From: Pusillibacter faecalis
GTDB taxonomy: Bacteria > Bacillota > Clostridia > Oscillospirales > Oscillospiraceae
Assembly: GCF_018408705.1 (NCBI RefSeq)
Contig: NZ_AP023420.1
Coordinates: forward strand, 186,001-250,000
Direction: 5' to 3'
DNA: 64,000 bases
Every line of letters starts with the position of its first letter. The first letter of the stretch is position 1. A program made the translations under genes and the position numbers. Shown piece after piece: positions 34,207 through 44,801 of this stretch. The notes beneath the pieces were generated by a model that saw only the letters and a list, made by a program, of their open reading frames with translations, ran no database searches and was not told the origin of the DNA.

Positions 34207-34965
34207 ATGCTGTTCTCTGATCGCCCCAGAACCCTTTATCGGAATCGTCCGGCCCACGAAGTCATCTGTCAGCTGCGGTTTCCCTCCATCCTCTCCATCA
34301 ACCAGGTGGAACCCGCGGAGTTCCAAGAGGATATCCGGGACGCCTTTCCCCAATATGCCCGGCGCCAGGACCTACCGCCCATCGTCGGAGGCCAGACTCC
34401 GCCCCCTCCCGTCACCAATTACCACTTTCTCTCTGAGGACGGACGGTGGAAGCTGAACTTAACGAAGGATTTCATTGCGCTCTCTACGCTCTATTATCCT
34501 GGTTGGGAGGAATTTGCCCGCCACTTGGACCAGCCCCTGGCCTCTTTCATCCGGCATTACAAGCCAGCTTATTTTCAGCGGGTTGGCCTGCGGTATGTCA
34601 ATATCTTCTCCCGCACCAAGCTTGGTCTGGAGGAAACCCCTTGGCGAGAGTTGTTTATCCCGGCTTACACGGGTCCTCTCCAGGATGAAAGTGAGGATAC
34701 CCTGCTCAACTGGGGATGTGATATGCTTGTAAAGCTGGATTCCAGTTCCCGGGCCAAAATCCACGCCGGATTTGGCCGGCTGCAGGTAAAAAATGTTCCT
34801 CAGGATCAGGAGACCAAATTTATTTTGGATCTGGATCTATCTATGGGAAATCATGTTCCCTGTACCATGGCTGCCGGAGCACTGGAAACCCTGCATATTC
34901 ACGGAGGCCGCGTCTTTGAAGGCGCAATCACAGACCGCCTGCGTGAGGCCATGGAGCCCCTGTAA
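34207..34965 (+). CDS. TIGR04255 family protein, function unknown
   Basis: A 252-residue soluble protein. The N-terminal pattern RNRPAHEVICQLRFPSIL, followed by FQEDIRDAFPQYARR, is what I associate with the TIGR04255 family, which occurs sporadically in bacteria and has no proven role. The middle has FIRHYKPAYFQRVGLRYVNIF. No signal peptide or membrane segment. It has its own strong promoter, AAAGGAG ribosome site and perfect terminator, so it is a single-gene unit between a wall hydrolase and gdhA. Scattered distribution hints at horizontal spread, but base composition is not clearly different. Confidence 0.75.
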   Translation: MLFSDRPRTLYRNRPAHEVICQLRFPSILSINQVEPAEFQEDIRDAFPQYARRQDLPPIVGGQTPPPPVTNYHFLSEDGRWKLNLTKDFIALSTLYYPGWEEFARHLDQPLASFIRHYKPAYFQRVGLRYVNIFSRTKLGLEETPWRELFIPAYTGPLQDESEDTLLNWGCDMLVKLDSSSRAKIHAGFGRLQVKNVPQDQETKFILDLDLSMGNHVPCTMAAGALETLHIHGGRVFEGAITDRLREAMEPL

Positions 34966-34998
34966 GGATTCTACACGGTGTTTAACTCAAAAACAATG

Positions 34999-35041
34999 AC
35001 CGGCACTTTTGTCCACCCACGGAAAAAGTGCCGGTTTTTTT
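34999..35041 (+). terminator. terminator after the TIGR04255 gene
   Basis: A 12-bp stem ACCGGCACTTTT / AAAAGTGCCGGT (34999-35010 and 35024-35035) followed by TTTTTT. Confidence 0.92.
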
Positions 35042-35105
35042 GTAAATTTTACAGAAAACGTTTCTTTCATCCGATTATAATTTAGGAAATTTCAATCTTG
35101 TATGA

Positions 35106-36545
<1,440 letters not shown>

Positions 36546-36568
36546 GCCTTTCATCGCAACAAATTATT

Positions 36569-36621
36569 GCTCCCCTCATGCCGCGCGGCAAACGCGCTGC
36601 GGCTTGAGGGGAGCACTTTTT
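36569..36621 (+). terminator. terminator after gdhA
   Basis: Outer stem GCTCCCCTCA / TGAGGGGAGC (36569-36578 and 36605-36614) with further pairing inside (GCCGC / GCGGC), then ACTTTTT. Confidence 0.88.
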
Positions 36622-36638
36622 GATCTTCGGCGGAGGCC

Positions 36639-37331
36639 TCATAGCTCTTCTACAGCCAGGATTCCATCAACTTGGTTAATTTCCGTGAGGATATCCTCCA
36701 CGATAGATTTTCTGGGCAGCCGTAGGGAGAAGATCGCACAGGCATTGTGCGTTTCACTGCGGACAGAGCGAATGATCTCCATATTCAAAACCTTCAGGTC
36801 ACACTCCTGATACAGCTTTAGAAGCTTATCCAGGGCATCTTTATTCCTGTATTCAATGGATAGGTTGATTTCCGGAGCATACATCATAGTCCGGTACTCC
36901 AGCTTTGCAAAGAGCATTTCCGCTAAGAGTACCAGCACTGTGGCGAGGATTCCGCCCTCGTAAAATCCGGCGCCCAGGGCCAATCCCACGATTGCCACTG
37001 TCCACAGTCCCGCCGCAGTGGTAAGGCCCTTTACCCGCTGATGCTGTGTGACAATAATGGTTCCGGCGCCGATAAAGCCGATGCCCGCCACCACACTGCC
37101 TCCCATACGCGCCATATCCAGATAGTAGTGCATATTCAAAAACAGATGCTGGCTGGTCATTGTGGTCATGGCCGCGCCCAGGCAAATCAGGATATGGGTC
37201 CGGAAGCCAGCAGACCTCCGTTTGTATTCCCGCTCCATTCCCACAATGCCTCCACAGATCATCGCCAGCACCAGACGCAGAGTAATGGAGACCACCGTTA
37301 CATCCCGAAGGCCATCGAAAATTGATAACAT
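36639..37331 (-). CDS. MgtC/SapB family membrane protein, copy 1
   Basis: A 230-residue membrane protein. The family core is complete: LAMICGGIVGMEREYKRRSAGFRTHILICLGAAM near the start, then GIGFIGAGTII and VKGLTTAAGLWTVAIVGLALGAGFY. About four to five membrane helices are followed by a roughly 90-residue cytoplasmic ACT-like C-terminal part. MgtC proteins adapt cells to low magnesium, phosphate or acid in pathogens; the housekeeping role in Clostridia is unknown. GGGAGGGG lies before the ATG. The paralog is 15 bases upstream, so both form one operon. Confidence 0.9.
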   Translation of the reverse strand: MLSIFDGLRDVTVVSITLRLVLAMICGGIVGMEREYKRRSAGFRTHILICLGAAMTTMTSQHLFLNMHYYLDMARMGGSVVAGIGFIGAGTIIVTQHQRVKGLTTAAGLWTVAIVGLALGAGFYEGGILATVLVLLAEMLFAKLEYRTMMYAPEINLSIEYRNKDALDKLLKLYQECDLKVLNMEIIRSVRSETHNACAIFSLRLPRKSIVEDILTEINQVDGILAVEEL

Positions 37332-37346
37332 ACGGCATCCCCTCCC

Positions 37347-38072
37347 TTATATCTCATCCAATGTAATAACGGTCTCCAGCTCCGCTATGGAAGCCAGGAC
37401 CTGCTCATGGTGGATTTTCTGATTGAGCCGGATGGAAAACACCGCGCTTGGCCGTTCTATATGCTCCGGTTTGCCATGGTCAATTTCCACCCCATAAATC
37501 TGGGCCCCTTGCGCCTTGATGCAGTTAATAATATCGCTGACATCCTCCAGAGAGGAAAACTCTACATAAAAATTCATATTCCGCGCATTCTCCACCGCAA
37601 TCCGCTCCAGAACCGGCAGGAATCGCATGCACAAAAAAATCAAGATAAATGCGATAACAACACACTCATAAAATCCGGCACCAATCGCCAGTCCCATACA
37701 GGCTGAAGCCCAGAGGCCGGCAGCCGTGGTAAGCCCCTGTACCTTTTGCCGCCCTGTGATGAGGATGGTGCCGGCCCCCAGGAAACCTACTCCACCGATG
37801 GCCTTGGCACCAAAGCGGCTGACATCTACCTTTCGTCCAACCTCTGCGGCCACGTCCGCCCAACTGGTGGAAACCATCACAAACAGATATTGGCTCAAAA
37901 TACCCGTCAAGGTGGCTCCGAGGCACACCAGCATATAGGTCCGAAACCCCGCAGCCCGTCCCTTGCGGCCCCGCTCAAAGCCAATCGCGCCTCCCAACAG
38001 CATGGCCAGCAGCAGACGCAGCGCCAGAGAGAGGATATTTAATTCCCGCAGGTAGTCCAATGCCTTGATCAC
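37347..38072 (-). CDS. MgtC/SapB family membrane protein, copy 2
   Basis: A 241-residue paralog of the adjacent protein with the same order of motifs: LAMLLGGAIGFERGRKGRAAGFRT, GGVGFLGAGTILITGRQKVQGLTTAAGLWASACMGLA in two parts, and a C-terminal ACT-like domain. It has a longer loop after the second helix (ADVAAEVGRKVDVSRFG). I start at GTG 38072, eight bases after AAGGGTGG; an in-frame ATG at 38120 falls in sequence that does not resemble the family. First gene of the two-gene unit. Confidence 0.86.
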   Translation of the reverse strand: MIKALDYLRELNILSLALRLLLAMLLGGAIGFERGRKGRAAGFRTYMLVCLGATLTGILSQYLFVMVSTSWADVAAEVGRKVDVSRFGAKAIGGVGFLGAGTILITGRQKVQGLTTAAGLWASACMGLAIGAGFYECVVIAFILIFLCMRFLPVLERIAVENARNMNFYVEFSSLEDVSDIINCIKAQGAQIYGVEIDHGKPEHIERPSAVFSIRLNQKIHHEQVLASIAELETVITLDEI

Positions 38073-38196
38073 AAATCTCACCACCCTTACGATTTTAGAC
38101 CGTCTCCACGGCCTTGACATGCCACGGCTTCCAGCCGCGATTTCGAAGCGGCCCCGCAGCAATCGGCCTCCGGCAAGAAAATCGGACGACCGGCAA

Positions 38197-38218
38197 GGGG
38201 CGGTATCATCACCGCCCC
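38197..38218 (-). terminator. hairpin downstream of the dehydrogenase gene
   Basis: GGGGCGGT / ACCGCCCC with a 6-base loop, about 70 bases after the dehydrogenase stop and without a T-run. The surrounding 200 bases are GC-rich, partly repetitive and hold no gene that I can support. Confidence 0.35.
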
Positions 38219-38286
38219 CTGCTAATGAATTTTTTGACCGCTGCGGTACATGCGACCGCCCCTACTGAAACAGCCACCAATGGCAT

Positions 38287-39402
38287 TCAGATGGCGGCCT
38301 CGAAATCAAAATGATAGGGTAGTTTCAGCTGGTCCCGGACCGCAATCATCTCCCTTTGGACCGCCTCGCCGATGGGAACGCCCTTGTCTTTGCGCTCACA
38401 CCACGCCAGCCACTCCTTCTCTCCGGCAGTGTAAATGCGGTCATGACCCGGCGCTTTTTCCGAGGCGCGCAGCGCACGGCAAATGTCCCCCGCAGTCTTT
38501 TTACAGGTATCCAGTCCCATAAAGAACTCTGGATTGATCACAAAGAAGAAGTGTCCTAGGTGGTACATCTGAGGATTTCCATTCTGATCCACACCGGTGA
38601 GCGCCTTCATGAAAGGTCCTCCAGTCAGGGCGGCGGACAGGATTTCCACCACTGCGGCATAGCCGTACCCCTTGTAACCACACATCTCATCACCCGCACC
38701 GCCCAAGGGTGTCAATGCGGCGGTCCCGTCCACCAGTGCCTTTAAAATGGCGCTGGAGTCCGTCATAGAACTGCCATCATGAGAGATCACCATGCCGGCG
38801 GGCGTGTCTTTTCCCTCCCGAGCGTAATACTCGATCTTGCCCCGCTGAACAACGGAGGTGGCACAGTCGATACAGAAGGGAAACTCCTCATCTGTCGGAA
38901 TTGCCCAAGTCAAGGGGTTCGTCCCCATCATATTCTCCACGCCAAAAGTCGGCGCAATGGAAGGCCGGGCATTCGTTCCGGTGACGCCGATCATGCCTGC
39001 CTTGGTCGCCATGGTAGTCCAGTATCCTGCTATGCCATAATGGGTGGAGTTCCGGATCGCGCCGCCGGCCATCCCATATTTTTTAGCCTTTTCAATCAGC
39101 GCCTCCATCATGCGATAGGACGCCACCATCCCCATGCCGTCGTGGGCGTCATAGACCAACGTCGTCGGGGTGTCCTTCAATACCTCAATCTCTGTGACAG
39201 GCTTCAAGGTCCCCTTCACAATCCGGTCAATATAGATCGGCTTGAACCGGTTGCAGCCGTGGCTCTCTATCCCCCGGCGGTCAGACTCCAGCAGCACGTC
39301 AGCACAGATTTTTGCATCCTCTTCTGGAACGCCATATCCCTTAAACGCATCAATCAAAAAGCGATTCATCACGTCCCATGCCACATACGGTCTACTCTCC
39401 AT
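38287..39402 (-). CDS. Ldh family oxidoreductase (malate/L-lactate/ureidoglycolate dehydrogenase type)
   Basis: A 371-residue NAD(P)-dependent dehydrogenase of the type 2 malate/lactate family, which is unrelated in fold to classic LDH. Signature parts are GIESHGCNRFKPIYID near residue 45, AIRNSTHYGIAGYWTTMA near 120 (catalytic His), TNPLTWAIPT and GYKGYGYAAVVEILSAALTG near 230. Substrates in this family include malate, L-lactate, ureidoglycolate, sulfolactate and sugar acids; none can be assigned. It follows a YcxB-like gene by 40 bases near a dipeptide-type transporter cluster. GGGGGAG precedes the ATG. Confidence 0.88.
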   Translation of the reverse strand: MESRPYVAWDVMNRFLIDAFKGYGVPEEDAKICADVLLESDRRGIESHGCNRFKPIYIDRIVKGTLKPVTEIEVLKDTPTTLVYDAHDGMGMVASYRMMEALIEKAKKYGMAGGAIRNSTHYGIAGYWTTMATKAGMIGVTGTNARPSIAPTFGVENMMGTNPLTWAIPTDEEFPFCIDCATSVVQRGKIEYYAREGKDTPAGMVISHDGSSMTDSSAILKALVDGTAALTPLGGAGDEMCGYKGYGYAAVVEILSAALTGGPFMKALTGVDQNGNPQMYHLGHFFFVINPEFFMGLDTCKKTAGDICRALRASEKAPGHDRIYTAGEKEWLAWCERKDKGVPIGEAVQREMIAVRDQLKLPYHFDFEAAI

Positions 39403-39442
39403 AAAGCATCGCTCCCCCTTTCGAATCATCCTATGCTCTCCT

Positions 39443-39985
39443 TCAAGAGAGCTCTATGGTTTCCACGGCATCCTCCCGCCTGCTGTTCAAAAACTCCCGC
39501 AGCTGGTCTGCTGACCCGTTTCGAATCCCACTCTTTTCCAGAATATATCCATTGTATGCGTTGATATAAAAATAGAACCTCTCGGCAGTCTCATAAATCA
39601 CGCCAAACTGCTCATAGGGGTAGCTCGTGGATTTCATCCGGTTGCTGATGACAAGCTGCTCCTCTTCAAAGGAGAAATAGCAGCGGCGGGCATCCTCTGG
39701 AATGCTCTTTAGCGCGCGGGCCGCAAAGCAAGCATAAAATCTACAGCCGGTCTGGAGCAGTTGAATGCCAAGATACAGTCCGATCACAGCCAGGAGAATC
39801 ACAACCGCGTCTCCATTCCCGCCAAGGACATCCAGCCCTTCATATGCCCCAATCAAAATAAGCGCCGCTCCGCCCAGCAAATACAACATGCGAATGATTT
39901 GATAGCGGCGGGCACCCATTCGCATCGCGGCAATCCGATAAAAGTCCGTCAGGTTCTCCAGCGTATAGACGGTCTCTCCCGTCAT
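39443..39985 (-). CDS. YcxB-like membrane protein
   Basis: A 180-residue protein with a pair of membrane helices at about 30-70 (MLYLLGGAALILIGAYEGL and DAVVILLAVIGLYLGIQLL) followed by a soluble C-terminal domain with the YcxB pattern (YSFEEEQLVISN-like segment, YPYEQFGVIYETAERFYFYI). Function unknown. The start is the ATG five bases after GGAGGGG; a longer open frame to 40213 has no site and crosses a hairpin. It lies between the phosphodiesterase-like gene and the dehydrogenase. Confidence 0.75.
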   Translation of the reverse strand: MTGETVYTLENLTDFYRIAAMRMGARRYQIIRMLYLLGGAALILIGAYEGLDVLGGNGDAVVILLAVIGLYLGIQLLQTGCRFYACFAARALKSIPEDARRCYFSFEEEQLVISNRMKSTSYPYEQFGVIYETAERFYFYINAYNGYILEKSGIRNGSADQLREFLNSRREDAVETIELS

Positions 39986-40011
39986 GCGACCCCTCCATTT
40001 CTTTTTAAGGA

Positions 40012-40040
40012 CGTCCGGCGCACACACGGTGCGCCGGACG
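40012..40040 (-). terminator. hairpin at the end of the dpp-phosphodiesterase unit
   Basis: A 12-bp perfect stem CGTCCGGCGCAC / GTGCGCCGGACG with a 5-base loop, 11 bases after the minus-strand stop at 40051. No T-run, so termination may be partial. Confidence 0.55.
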
Positions 40041-40050
40041 CTCGTCTTTG

Positions 40051-40857
40051 TTACGGATGCTTCTTGGGATAGATTCCATAGTAATGCATGACATTGATAT
40101 CCCGCGGGCAGTCCTCGCCATGGGCTCCATGGTCTTGGTCGTTCATATGGTTGCCATGATCCGAGGCCCAGACCACCATGGTGTCGTGGTCCGCCCAGTT
40201 TGCCTTCACGCATTTGGTCAGCCTGTCAAAGGCATCAATATGATGGTGGAAAGCCGCCATAGCCTCTGGGGATTCCGGCTGCGTACGGTGGATCATATCG
40301 TCGTACTCCTGGTTATAGACCACAATCAGGTCATACTGATCCTTTTGAATCAGCTCCAGTGCCTTCTCCGTCACAGCGTCGTCGTATTCCTCAATATAAT
40401 AGTCAATCTCACGGTTCAAATAGACCATGGCCATGCTGGACTTCGCCACCGTCACAAGTGCCACCTTTTTGCCGCTGCGGGGCAGAGAGTCAAACAGGGA
40501 GTCCACGGTGATCACCGGTTTGACATAACCTTTGATCCCATGTACGTCAGGCGAAACACCTGTGTACATAGAACCAAAGCACACCGGCGTCCAGGAGGGG
40601 GCCACTGTGGCAATCGGCAGAGCCAGCTGTGTTGCGTGCAGCACCGGGGCCAGGTCCTCCGTATACTTCTGATACATCCAAAGTCCAATGCAGTCGGGAT
40701 TATAAATGAGAACCCGGTCCGCTTTCCCGCCGTTTAAAACTTCGTCCACCATATCGGTGACAAGAGGAATGGCTGGATCTGCCTGCCGCGGCGCTTCTGC
40801 TCCCATCGCATAGGCAATGGAAGACGCCATACGGGTCATAGAAATGGAATTATACAT
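40051..40857 (-). CDS. alkaline phosphatase superfamily protein (phosphodiesterase/pyrophosphatase-like)
   Basis: A 268-residue predicted metal-dependent phosphohydrolase. Metal and nucleophile motifs appear in the expected order: an aspartate in IYNPDCIG near residue 54, the likely Thr nucleophile in PSWTPVCFGSMYTGVSPDVHG near 88, DDMIHRTQP near 187, and SDHGN followed by HGAHGED near 233-246. It has no signal peptide, so it should act in the cytoplasm. It follows the last ABC ATPase gene by 28 bases and is likely part of that operon. Substrate unknown. AAGGAGG is 13 bases from the ATG, longer than usual. Confidence 0.8.
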   Translation of the reverse strand: MYNSISMTRMASSIAYAMGAEAPRQADPAIPLVTDMVDEVLNGGKADRVLIYNPDCIGLWMYQKYTEDLAPVLHATQLALPIATVAPSWTPVCFGSMYTGVSPDVHGIKGYVKPVITVDSLFDSLPRSGKKVALVTVAKSSMAMVYLNREIDYYIEEYDDAVTEKALELIQKDQYDLIVVYNQEYDDMIHRTQPESPEAMAAFHHHIDAFDRLTKCVKANWADHDTMVVWASDHGNHMNDQDHGAHGEDCPRDINVMHYYGIYPKKHP

Positions 40858-40885
40858 ATATCAAATACAACCTCCTTGCCAGGTT

Positions 40886-41866
40886 TTATGCTCCATACTT
40901 GTCAGCCACCATGTGGCAAGCCACAAAGTGGTCTGGTGAAATCTCTGTCAGCTGCGGATTGGGCCGGTGGGCGCAGTCCTCCATACAGGCGTCGCAGCGC
41001 TTGAGAAAACGGCACTGATCCGGCAGATTGACCGGCGATGTGACCTCGCCCTTGATGAGCTTGCGCTCCGGCTTCTCCTTACCCACGATGGGCAAGGGGA
41101 TGGCGGAGAGCAGGGACTGCGTATACGGATGAGCCGGGTTTGCAAAAATCTCATCCGAAGGTGCCTTTTCCACCATCTGTCCCAGGTACATGACAGCGAT
41201 GTCGTCCGAAAAATATTTCACCACGCTCAAATCATGTGTAATAAAGACATAGGTCAGTCCCATGTCGCGCTGCAGTTGCTTCAGCAGGTTCAGAATCTGT
41301 GCCTGAATGGACACATCCAAGGCGGAAACCGGCTCGTCACACACAATCAGCTTGGGATTCACGGCCAGAGCCCGGGCGATGCCAATCCGCTGGCGGCGGC
41401 CGCCGTCCAGCTCATGGGGGTAGGAGTTGACAAAGCGTCGGGCAAGGCCCACGATGTCCATCAGCTCCAGCGTCCGTTTTTCGATCTCCTCCTTGCGGCT
41501 CAACAGCTTGTGCTCCTTGATGGGCTCGCTGATCAGCTGCATAATGCTCTGCCGGGGGTCCAGAGAGGAAAACGGGTCCTGGAAAATCATCTGCATCTTT
41601 GTGCGCAGGGCCCGCATTCTGCTGCGGTTATAACGTGTGATATCCTCCCCATCAAAGATAATCTTGCCGGAGGTGGGCTCCGTCAGCTTCAGCAGTGTGC
41701 GGCCAGTCGTGGACTTGCCGCAGCCGCTCTCACCCACAACGCCCAGCGTCTTGCCCTCTTCAATCTGAAAGCTGACGCCATCCACGGCGTGGAGCTTGCC
41801 CTTGGGGGTATCAAAATATTTGGTCAGATTCTGGACCTCCAGAATGATCTTCTTCTCATCAGCCAT
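40886..41866 (-). CDS. dppF: oligopeptide/dipeptide ABC transporter ATPase, F subunit
   Basis: A 326-residue ABC ATPase of the OppF/DppF class. Walker [10 protein letters not shown] near residue 43, Walker [13 protein letters not shown] near 173, and the signature is the variant [14 protein letters not shown] in place of LSGGQ. The C-terminal oligo_HPY region holds a cysteine cluster [14 protein letters not shown] (near 290), which in related ATPases can bind an iron-sulfur cluster. Its start overlaps dppD by eight bases. AGGAGG site upstream. Confidence 0.92.
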   Translation of the reverse strand: MADEKKIILEVQNLTKYFDTPKGKLHAVDGVSFQIEEGKTLGVVGESGCGKSTTGRTLLKLTEPTSGKIIFDGEDITRYNRSRMRALRTKMQMIFQDPFSSLDPRQSIMQLISEPIKEHKLLSRKEEIEKRTLELMDIVGLARRFVNSYPHELDGGRRQRIGIARALAVNPKLIVCDEPVSALDVSIQAQILNLLKQLQRDMGLTYVFITHDLSVVKYFSDDIAVMYLGQMVEKAPSDEIFANPAHPYTQSLLSAIPLPIVGKEKPERKLIKGEVTSPVNLPDQCRFLKRCDACMEDCAHRPNPQLTEISPDHFVACHMVADKYGA

Positions 41867-42857
41867 TTTGATTCCTCCTCAAGCGGAAACTTGGATCGCG
41901 ATACGCATCACAGGCCACGTAGTGGCTTCCCTCCACATGGCGCAGCTCCGGAATATTCTCCCGGCAGGCTTCCGTTGCATAGGGGCAGCGCTCGGCAAAC
42001 GTGCAGCCCTGGGGCAGGTTCATGGGGTCCGGCATCAAGCCTTTAATGGGAACCAGCTCCTCTCCCCGCTGCCTCAAATTGGGCAAAGAGTCAAAGAGTC
42101 CCTCCGTGTAAGGGTGACGGGTATGGTTAAATACATCGTCTGCAGAGCCGACCTCCACAATGCGGCCGGCATAGACCACGGCCACATCGTCACAGGTTTC
42201 AGCCACAACTCCCAGGTCATGGGTAATGAGCAGCATGGACATGTGATTGTTGACAATCAAATCCTTCATCAGTGAGAGCACCTGCGCCTGAATCGTCACG
42301 TCCAGGGCGGTGGTGGGCTCATCTGCAATCAGCAGATTCGGCTGGCAGGCCAGCGCAATTGCAATGATCACCCGCTGCTTCATGCCACCAGAGAACTGAT
42401 GGGGATAGTCGCCCGCCCGGCTGTCGGAAATTCCTACCGTACGCAGCATTTCCTTAGCCTTTTCCATGGCCTCCTTCGCATCCACGTTCTGGTGGAGCTG
42501 AATGCTCTCCGCAATCTGGCTGCCCACGGTCATCACCGGGTTCAGGGCGGTCATGGGGTCCTGGAAGATCATGGCCACGTCATTGCCGCGCATGCTCTCC
42601 AGCTCTTTCTCACTCATCTGAAGAACATTTTTCCCCTCCACCAGAATCTCGCCGCTTTTGATCACACCAGGCGGATTGGGCACCAGATTTAAAATACTCA
42701 GAGCTGTGGTGGTCTTTCCGGCGCCCGTTTCACCCACCAGCCCCAGCGTCCGTTCTCTGCCGATGGAAATGGACAGTCCATTGACCGCCTCCACACAGCC
42801 GTCGTCCGTCTCATAATGAACGACCAGGTCTTTAATCTCTAATACATTATCAGCCAT
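41859..42857 (-). CDS. dppD: oligopeptide/dipeptide ABC transporter ATPase, D subunit
   Basis: A 332-residue ABC ATPase pairing with the F subunit. Walker A is GETGAGKTT, signature [15 protein letters not shown] and Walker [13 protein letters not shown]. The C-terminal part has [21 protein letters not shown], the typical Cys motif of D subunits. The start is ATG 42857 after AGAGGTGTGTG. Together with two permeases and a lipoprotein receptor it forms a complete importer of the peptide/nickel family (PepT); dipeptide is the default guess, and other substrates such as glutathione or nickel complexes occur in the family. Confidence 0.92.
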   Translation of the reverse strand: MADNVLEIKDLVVHYETDDGCVEAVNGLSISIGRERTLGLVGETGAGKTTTALSILNLVPNPPGVIKSGEILVEGKNVLQMSEKELESMRGNDVAMIFQDPMTALNPVMTVGSQIAESIQLHQNVDAKEAMEKAKEMLRTVGISDSRAGDYPHQFSGGMKQRVIIAIALACQPNLLIADEPTTALDVTIQAQVLSLMKDLIVNNHMSMLLITHDLGVVAETCDDVAVVYAGRIVEVGSADDVFNHTRHPYTEGLFDSLPNLRQRGEELVPIKGLMPDPMNLPQGCTFAERCPYATEACRENIPELRHVEGSHYVACDAYRDPSFRLRRNQNG

Positions 42858-42867
42858 CACACACCTC

Positions 42868-43758
42868 TTACTTCTTCAGCTTGGGGTCCAGCGCGTCCCG
42901 CAGGCCGTCTCCCAGCAAATTCAGCGCCAGAACGGTCAGCATGATGGCCAAGCCTGGGAACATGCACATCCAGCCGGAGCTGCGGATATAGCCGCGTCCA
43001 TCGGACAGCATAGCGCCCCACTCCGGCGTGGGAGACGGGACACCAACGCCCAGGAAGCTCAGGGAGGACGCGGAGATGATGGTGGAGCCGATACGCAGCG
43101 TGATCTGCACGATGATCGGGCTCAGGCAGTTTGGAATGATGTGCTTGAGAATAATTTTCCAGGTGGGCAGGCCCATGGCGTAGGCGGACTCAATATATTC
43201 CTCCCCCCGAATGGTCATGACCTGTGCTCGTGTAATCCGCGTAAAGCCCGTGGCGGAGCTGATGCTCAGCGCCAGCAGCAGATTCACCGTGCTGGTCCCC
43301 AGCAGGGAGACGATGACCACGGCAATCATGATGTTAGGAATGGAATACAGGATATCGTTGGAACGCATCACGATCTGGTCAATGACACCGCCATAAAAAC
43401 CAGCCAGCGCGCCGAGAATCATGCCGATCACCAGTCCGATGGCAACGCTGCCAATGCTGATGGCCAGGGAGTAGCGCGCGCCGTAAATCACGCGGGCGAA
43501 AATATCACGGCCTGTCTGGTCCGTACCAAACCAATGCTCCAAGGACGGACCTTGAAAGATTTCAGTGCTCAGTCCAACAATATCCGTGTCATAGTCGTAA
43601 ATAAATGTGGATGCAATGGTTGCAGCCACCAGGAGAACCAGGAACACCATTCCAATGATGGCGCCCTTATTTTTCAGCAGGCGGCGCAGAGTTTCCTGGG
43701 CCTGAGAGCGCCCCTGAACCTCCTGGGCCGCTTCTTCTATTGTGATGTTTTTTCTCAT
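42868..43758 (-). CDS. dppC: peptide-type ABC transporter permease, C subunit
   Basis: A 296-residue permease with the N-terminal OppC_N helix (residues 25-50: [19 protein letters not shown]) and five further helices. The periplasmic [18 protein letters not shown] motif is diagnostic of DppC/OppC, and the coupling loop reads [24 protein letters not shown] 43758 has AGAGGTG upstream. It is five bases downstream of dppB. Confidence 0.93.
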   Translation of the reverse strand: MRKNITIEEAAQEVQGRSQAQETLRRLLKNKGAIIGMVFLVLLVAATIASTFIYDYDTDIVGLSTEIFQGPSLEHWFGTDQTGRDIFARVIYGARYSLAISIGSVAIGLVIGMILGALAGFYGGVIDQIVMRSNDILYSIPNIMIAVVIVSLLGTSTVNLLLALSISSATGFTRITRAQVMTIRGEEYIESAYAMGLPTWKIILKHIIPNCLSPIIVQITLRIGSTIISASSLSFLGVGVPSPTPEWGAMLSDGRGYIRSSGWMCMFPGLAIMLTVLALNLLGDGLRDALDPKLKK

Positions 43759-43763
43759 CGCAA

Positions 43764-44699
43764 TCACCTCTTATTGGAATACTGCGCCTTGATGCGGGGA
43801 TCACAGAAGGCATAGACAATATCGGTTGCCAGGTTGATCAGCGCCATCATCACACAGCAGAGGATGATAGAGCCGGTAACGGTTGGTGTATCACGCTTGT
43901 TGATCGCATCCACGATCAGCCGGCCAATTCCAGGCCAAGCAAACACCGTCTCAGCCAGGACCGAGCCGGTCATCACAAAGCTGAACTGCATGCCGATGGC
44001 AGTGACAATGGGAATCATAGCGTTGCGCAGTCCGTGCTGATAAATCACACGATTGCGGGACGCGCCCTTTGCTTTTGCCGTGGTCATATAGTCCTGCCGG
44101 ATTACATCCAGCATGGCGCTCCGGGTGGTTCGCGTCAAAAGCGCTGCAAGACTCAGCCCCACCGTGGCGGCGGGCATAATTAAGTACTCAATGCCTCCAG
44201 TTCCTCCTGACGGCAGCCACCCCAGCTTAAGTGAAAATAAGAGGATAAACATCAGACCTAGCCAGAAGTTCGGCATGGACACGCCGAAGAGCGCGAAGAC
44301 CATGCCGGCGGTGTCCTTCCACGAGTTTTGGTGAATCGCCGTATAGACACCCAGCGGAATAGAGATCAGGCAGGCAAAAATCAGCGCCGTACCTCCCAAG
44401 AGAAGGGTCTTCGGCAGCCGGCCCATAAAGGTATCAAAAACATCCAGACCGCTCTTCCAGGAGGTGCCCATGTCGCCGGTGATAATTCCGCCGACATACC
44501 GGAAATAGCGGGTCAAAAAGGGATCGTTCAGGCCCATGGATTCCCGGAGCGCCTCCTGCTGCTCAACCGTTGCGTTCTCAGGCAGGATCTGCTGCACGGG
44601 ATCACCTCCGGCCAGATCCATGGCCCAGAAGATCAGCAGGGAGGTCACTAAAAGGGTTGGGATCATCAAAAGCAGACGCTTGATAATGTATCGAATCAT
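43764..44699 (-). CDS. dppB: peptide-type ABC transporter permease, B subunit
   Basis: A 311-residue permease beginning MIRYIIKRLLLMIPTLLVTS, the typical DppB/OppB N-terminus. Six membrane helices; the cytoplasmic coupling loop is DYMTTAKAKGASRNRVIYQHGLRNAMIP. AAGGAG lies nine bases before the ATG. A 13-bp hairpin lies between this gene and dppA, which should allow higher expression of the receptor than of the permeases. Confidence 0.93.
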   Translation of the reverse strand: MIRYIIKRLLLMIPTLLVTSLLIFWAMDLAGGDPVQQILPENATVEQQEALRESMGLNDPFLTRYFRYVGGIITGDMGTSWKSGLDVFDTFMGRLPKTLLLGGTALIFACLISIPLGVYTAIHQNSWKDTAGMVFALFGVSMPNFWLGLMFILLFSLKLGWLPSGGTGGIEYLIMPAATVGLSLAALLTRTTRSAMLDVIRQDYMTTAKAKGASRNRVIYQHGLRNAMIPIVTAIGMQFSFVMTGSVLAETVFAWPGIGRLIVDAINKRDTPTVTGSIILCCVMMALINLATDIVYAFCDPRIKAQYSNKR

Positions 44700-44758
44700 A
44701 TCCAATATCTCCTTCAGAAAAAACGCCGCGGAAACAGGGAGCGGCCGCCGTAAAACAG

Positions 44759-44794
44759 GAGCGGGACCGAATATCTGATTGTTCGGTCCCGCTC
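44759..44794 (-). terminator. hairpin between dppA and dppB
   Basis: A 13-bp perfect stem GAGCGGGACCGAA / TTCGGTCCCGCTC with a 10-base loop, starting eight bases after the dppA stop. The following CTCCTGTTTT is a weak T-run, as expected for a partial terminator or an mRNA-stabilising structure. Confidence 0.65.
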
Positions 44795-44801
44795 ACAGTG
44801 C

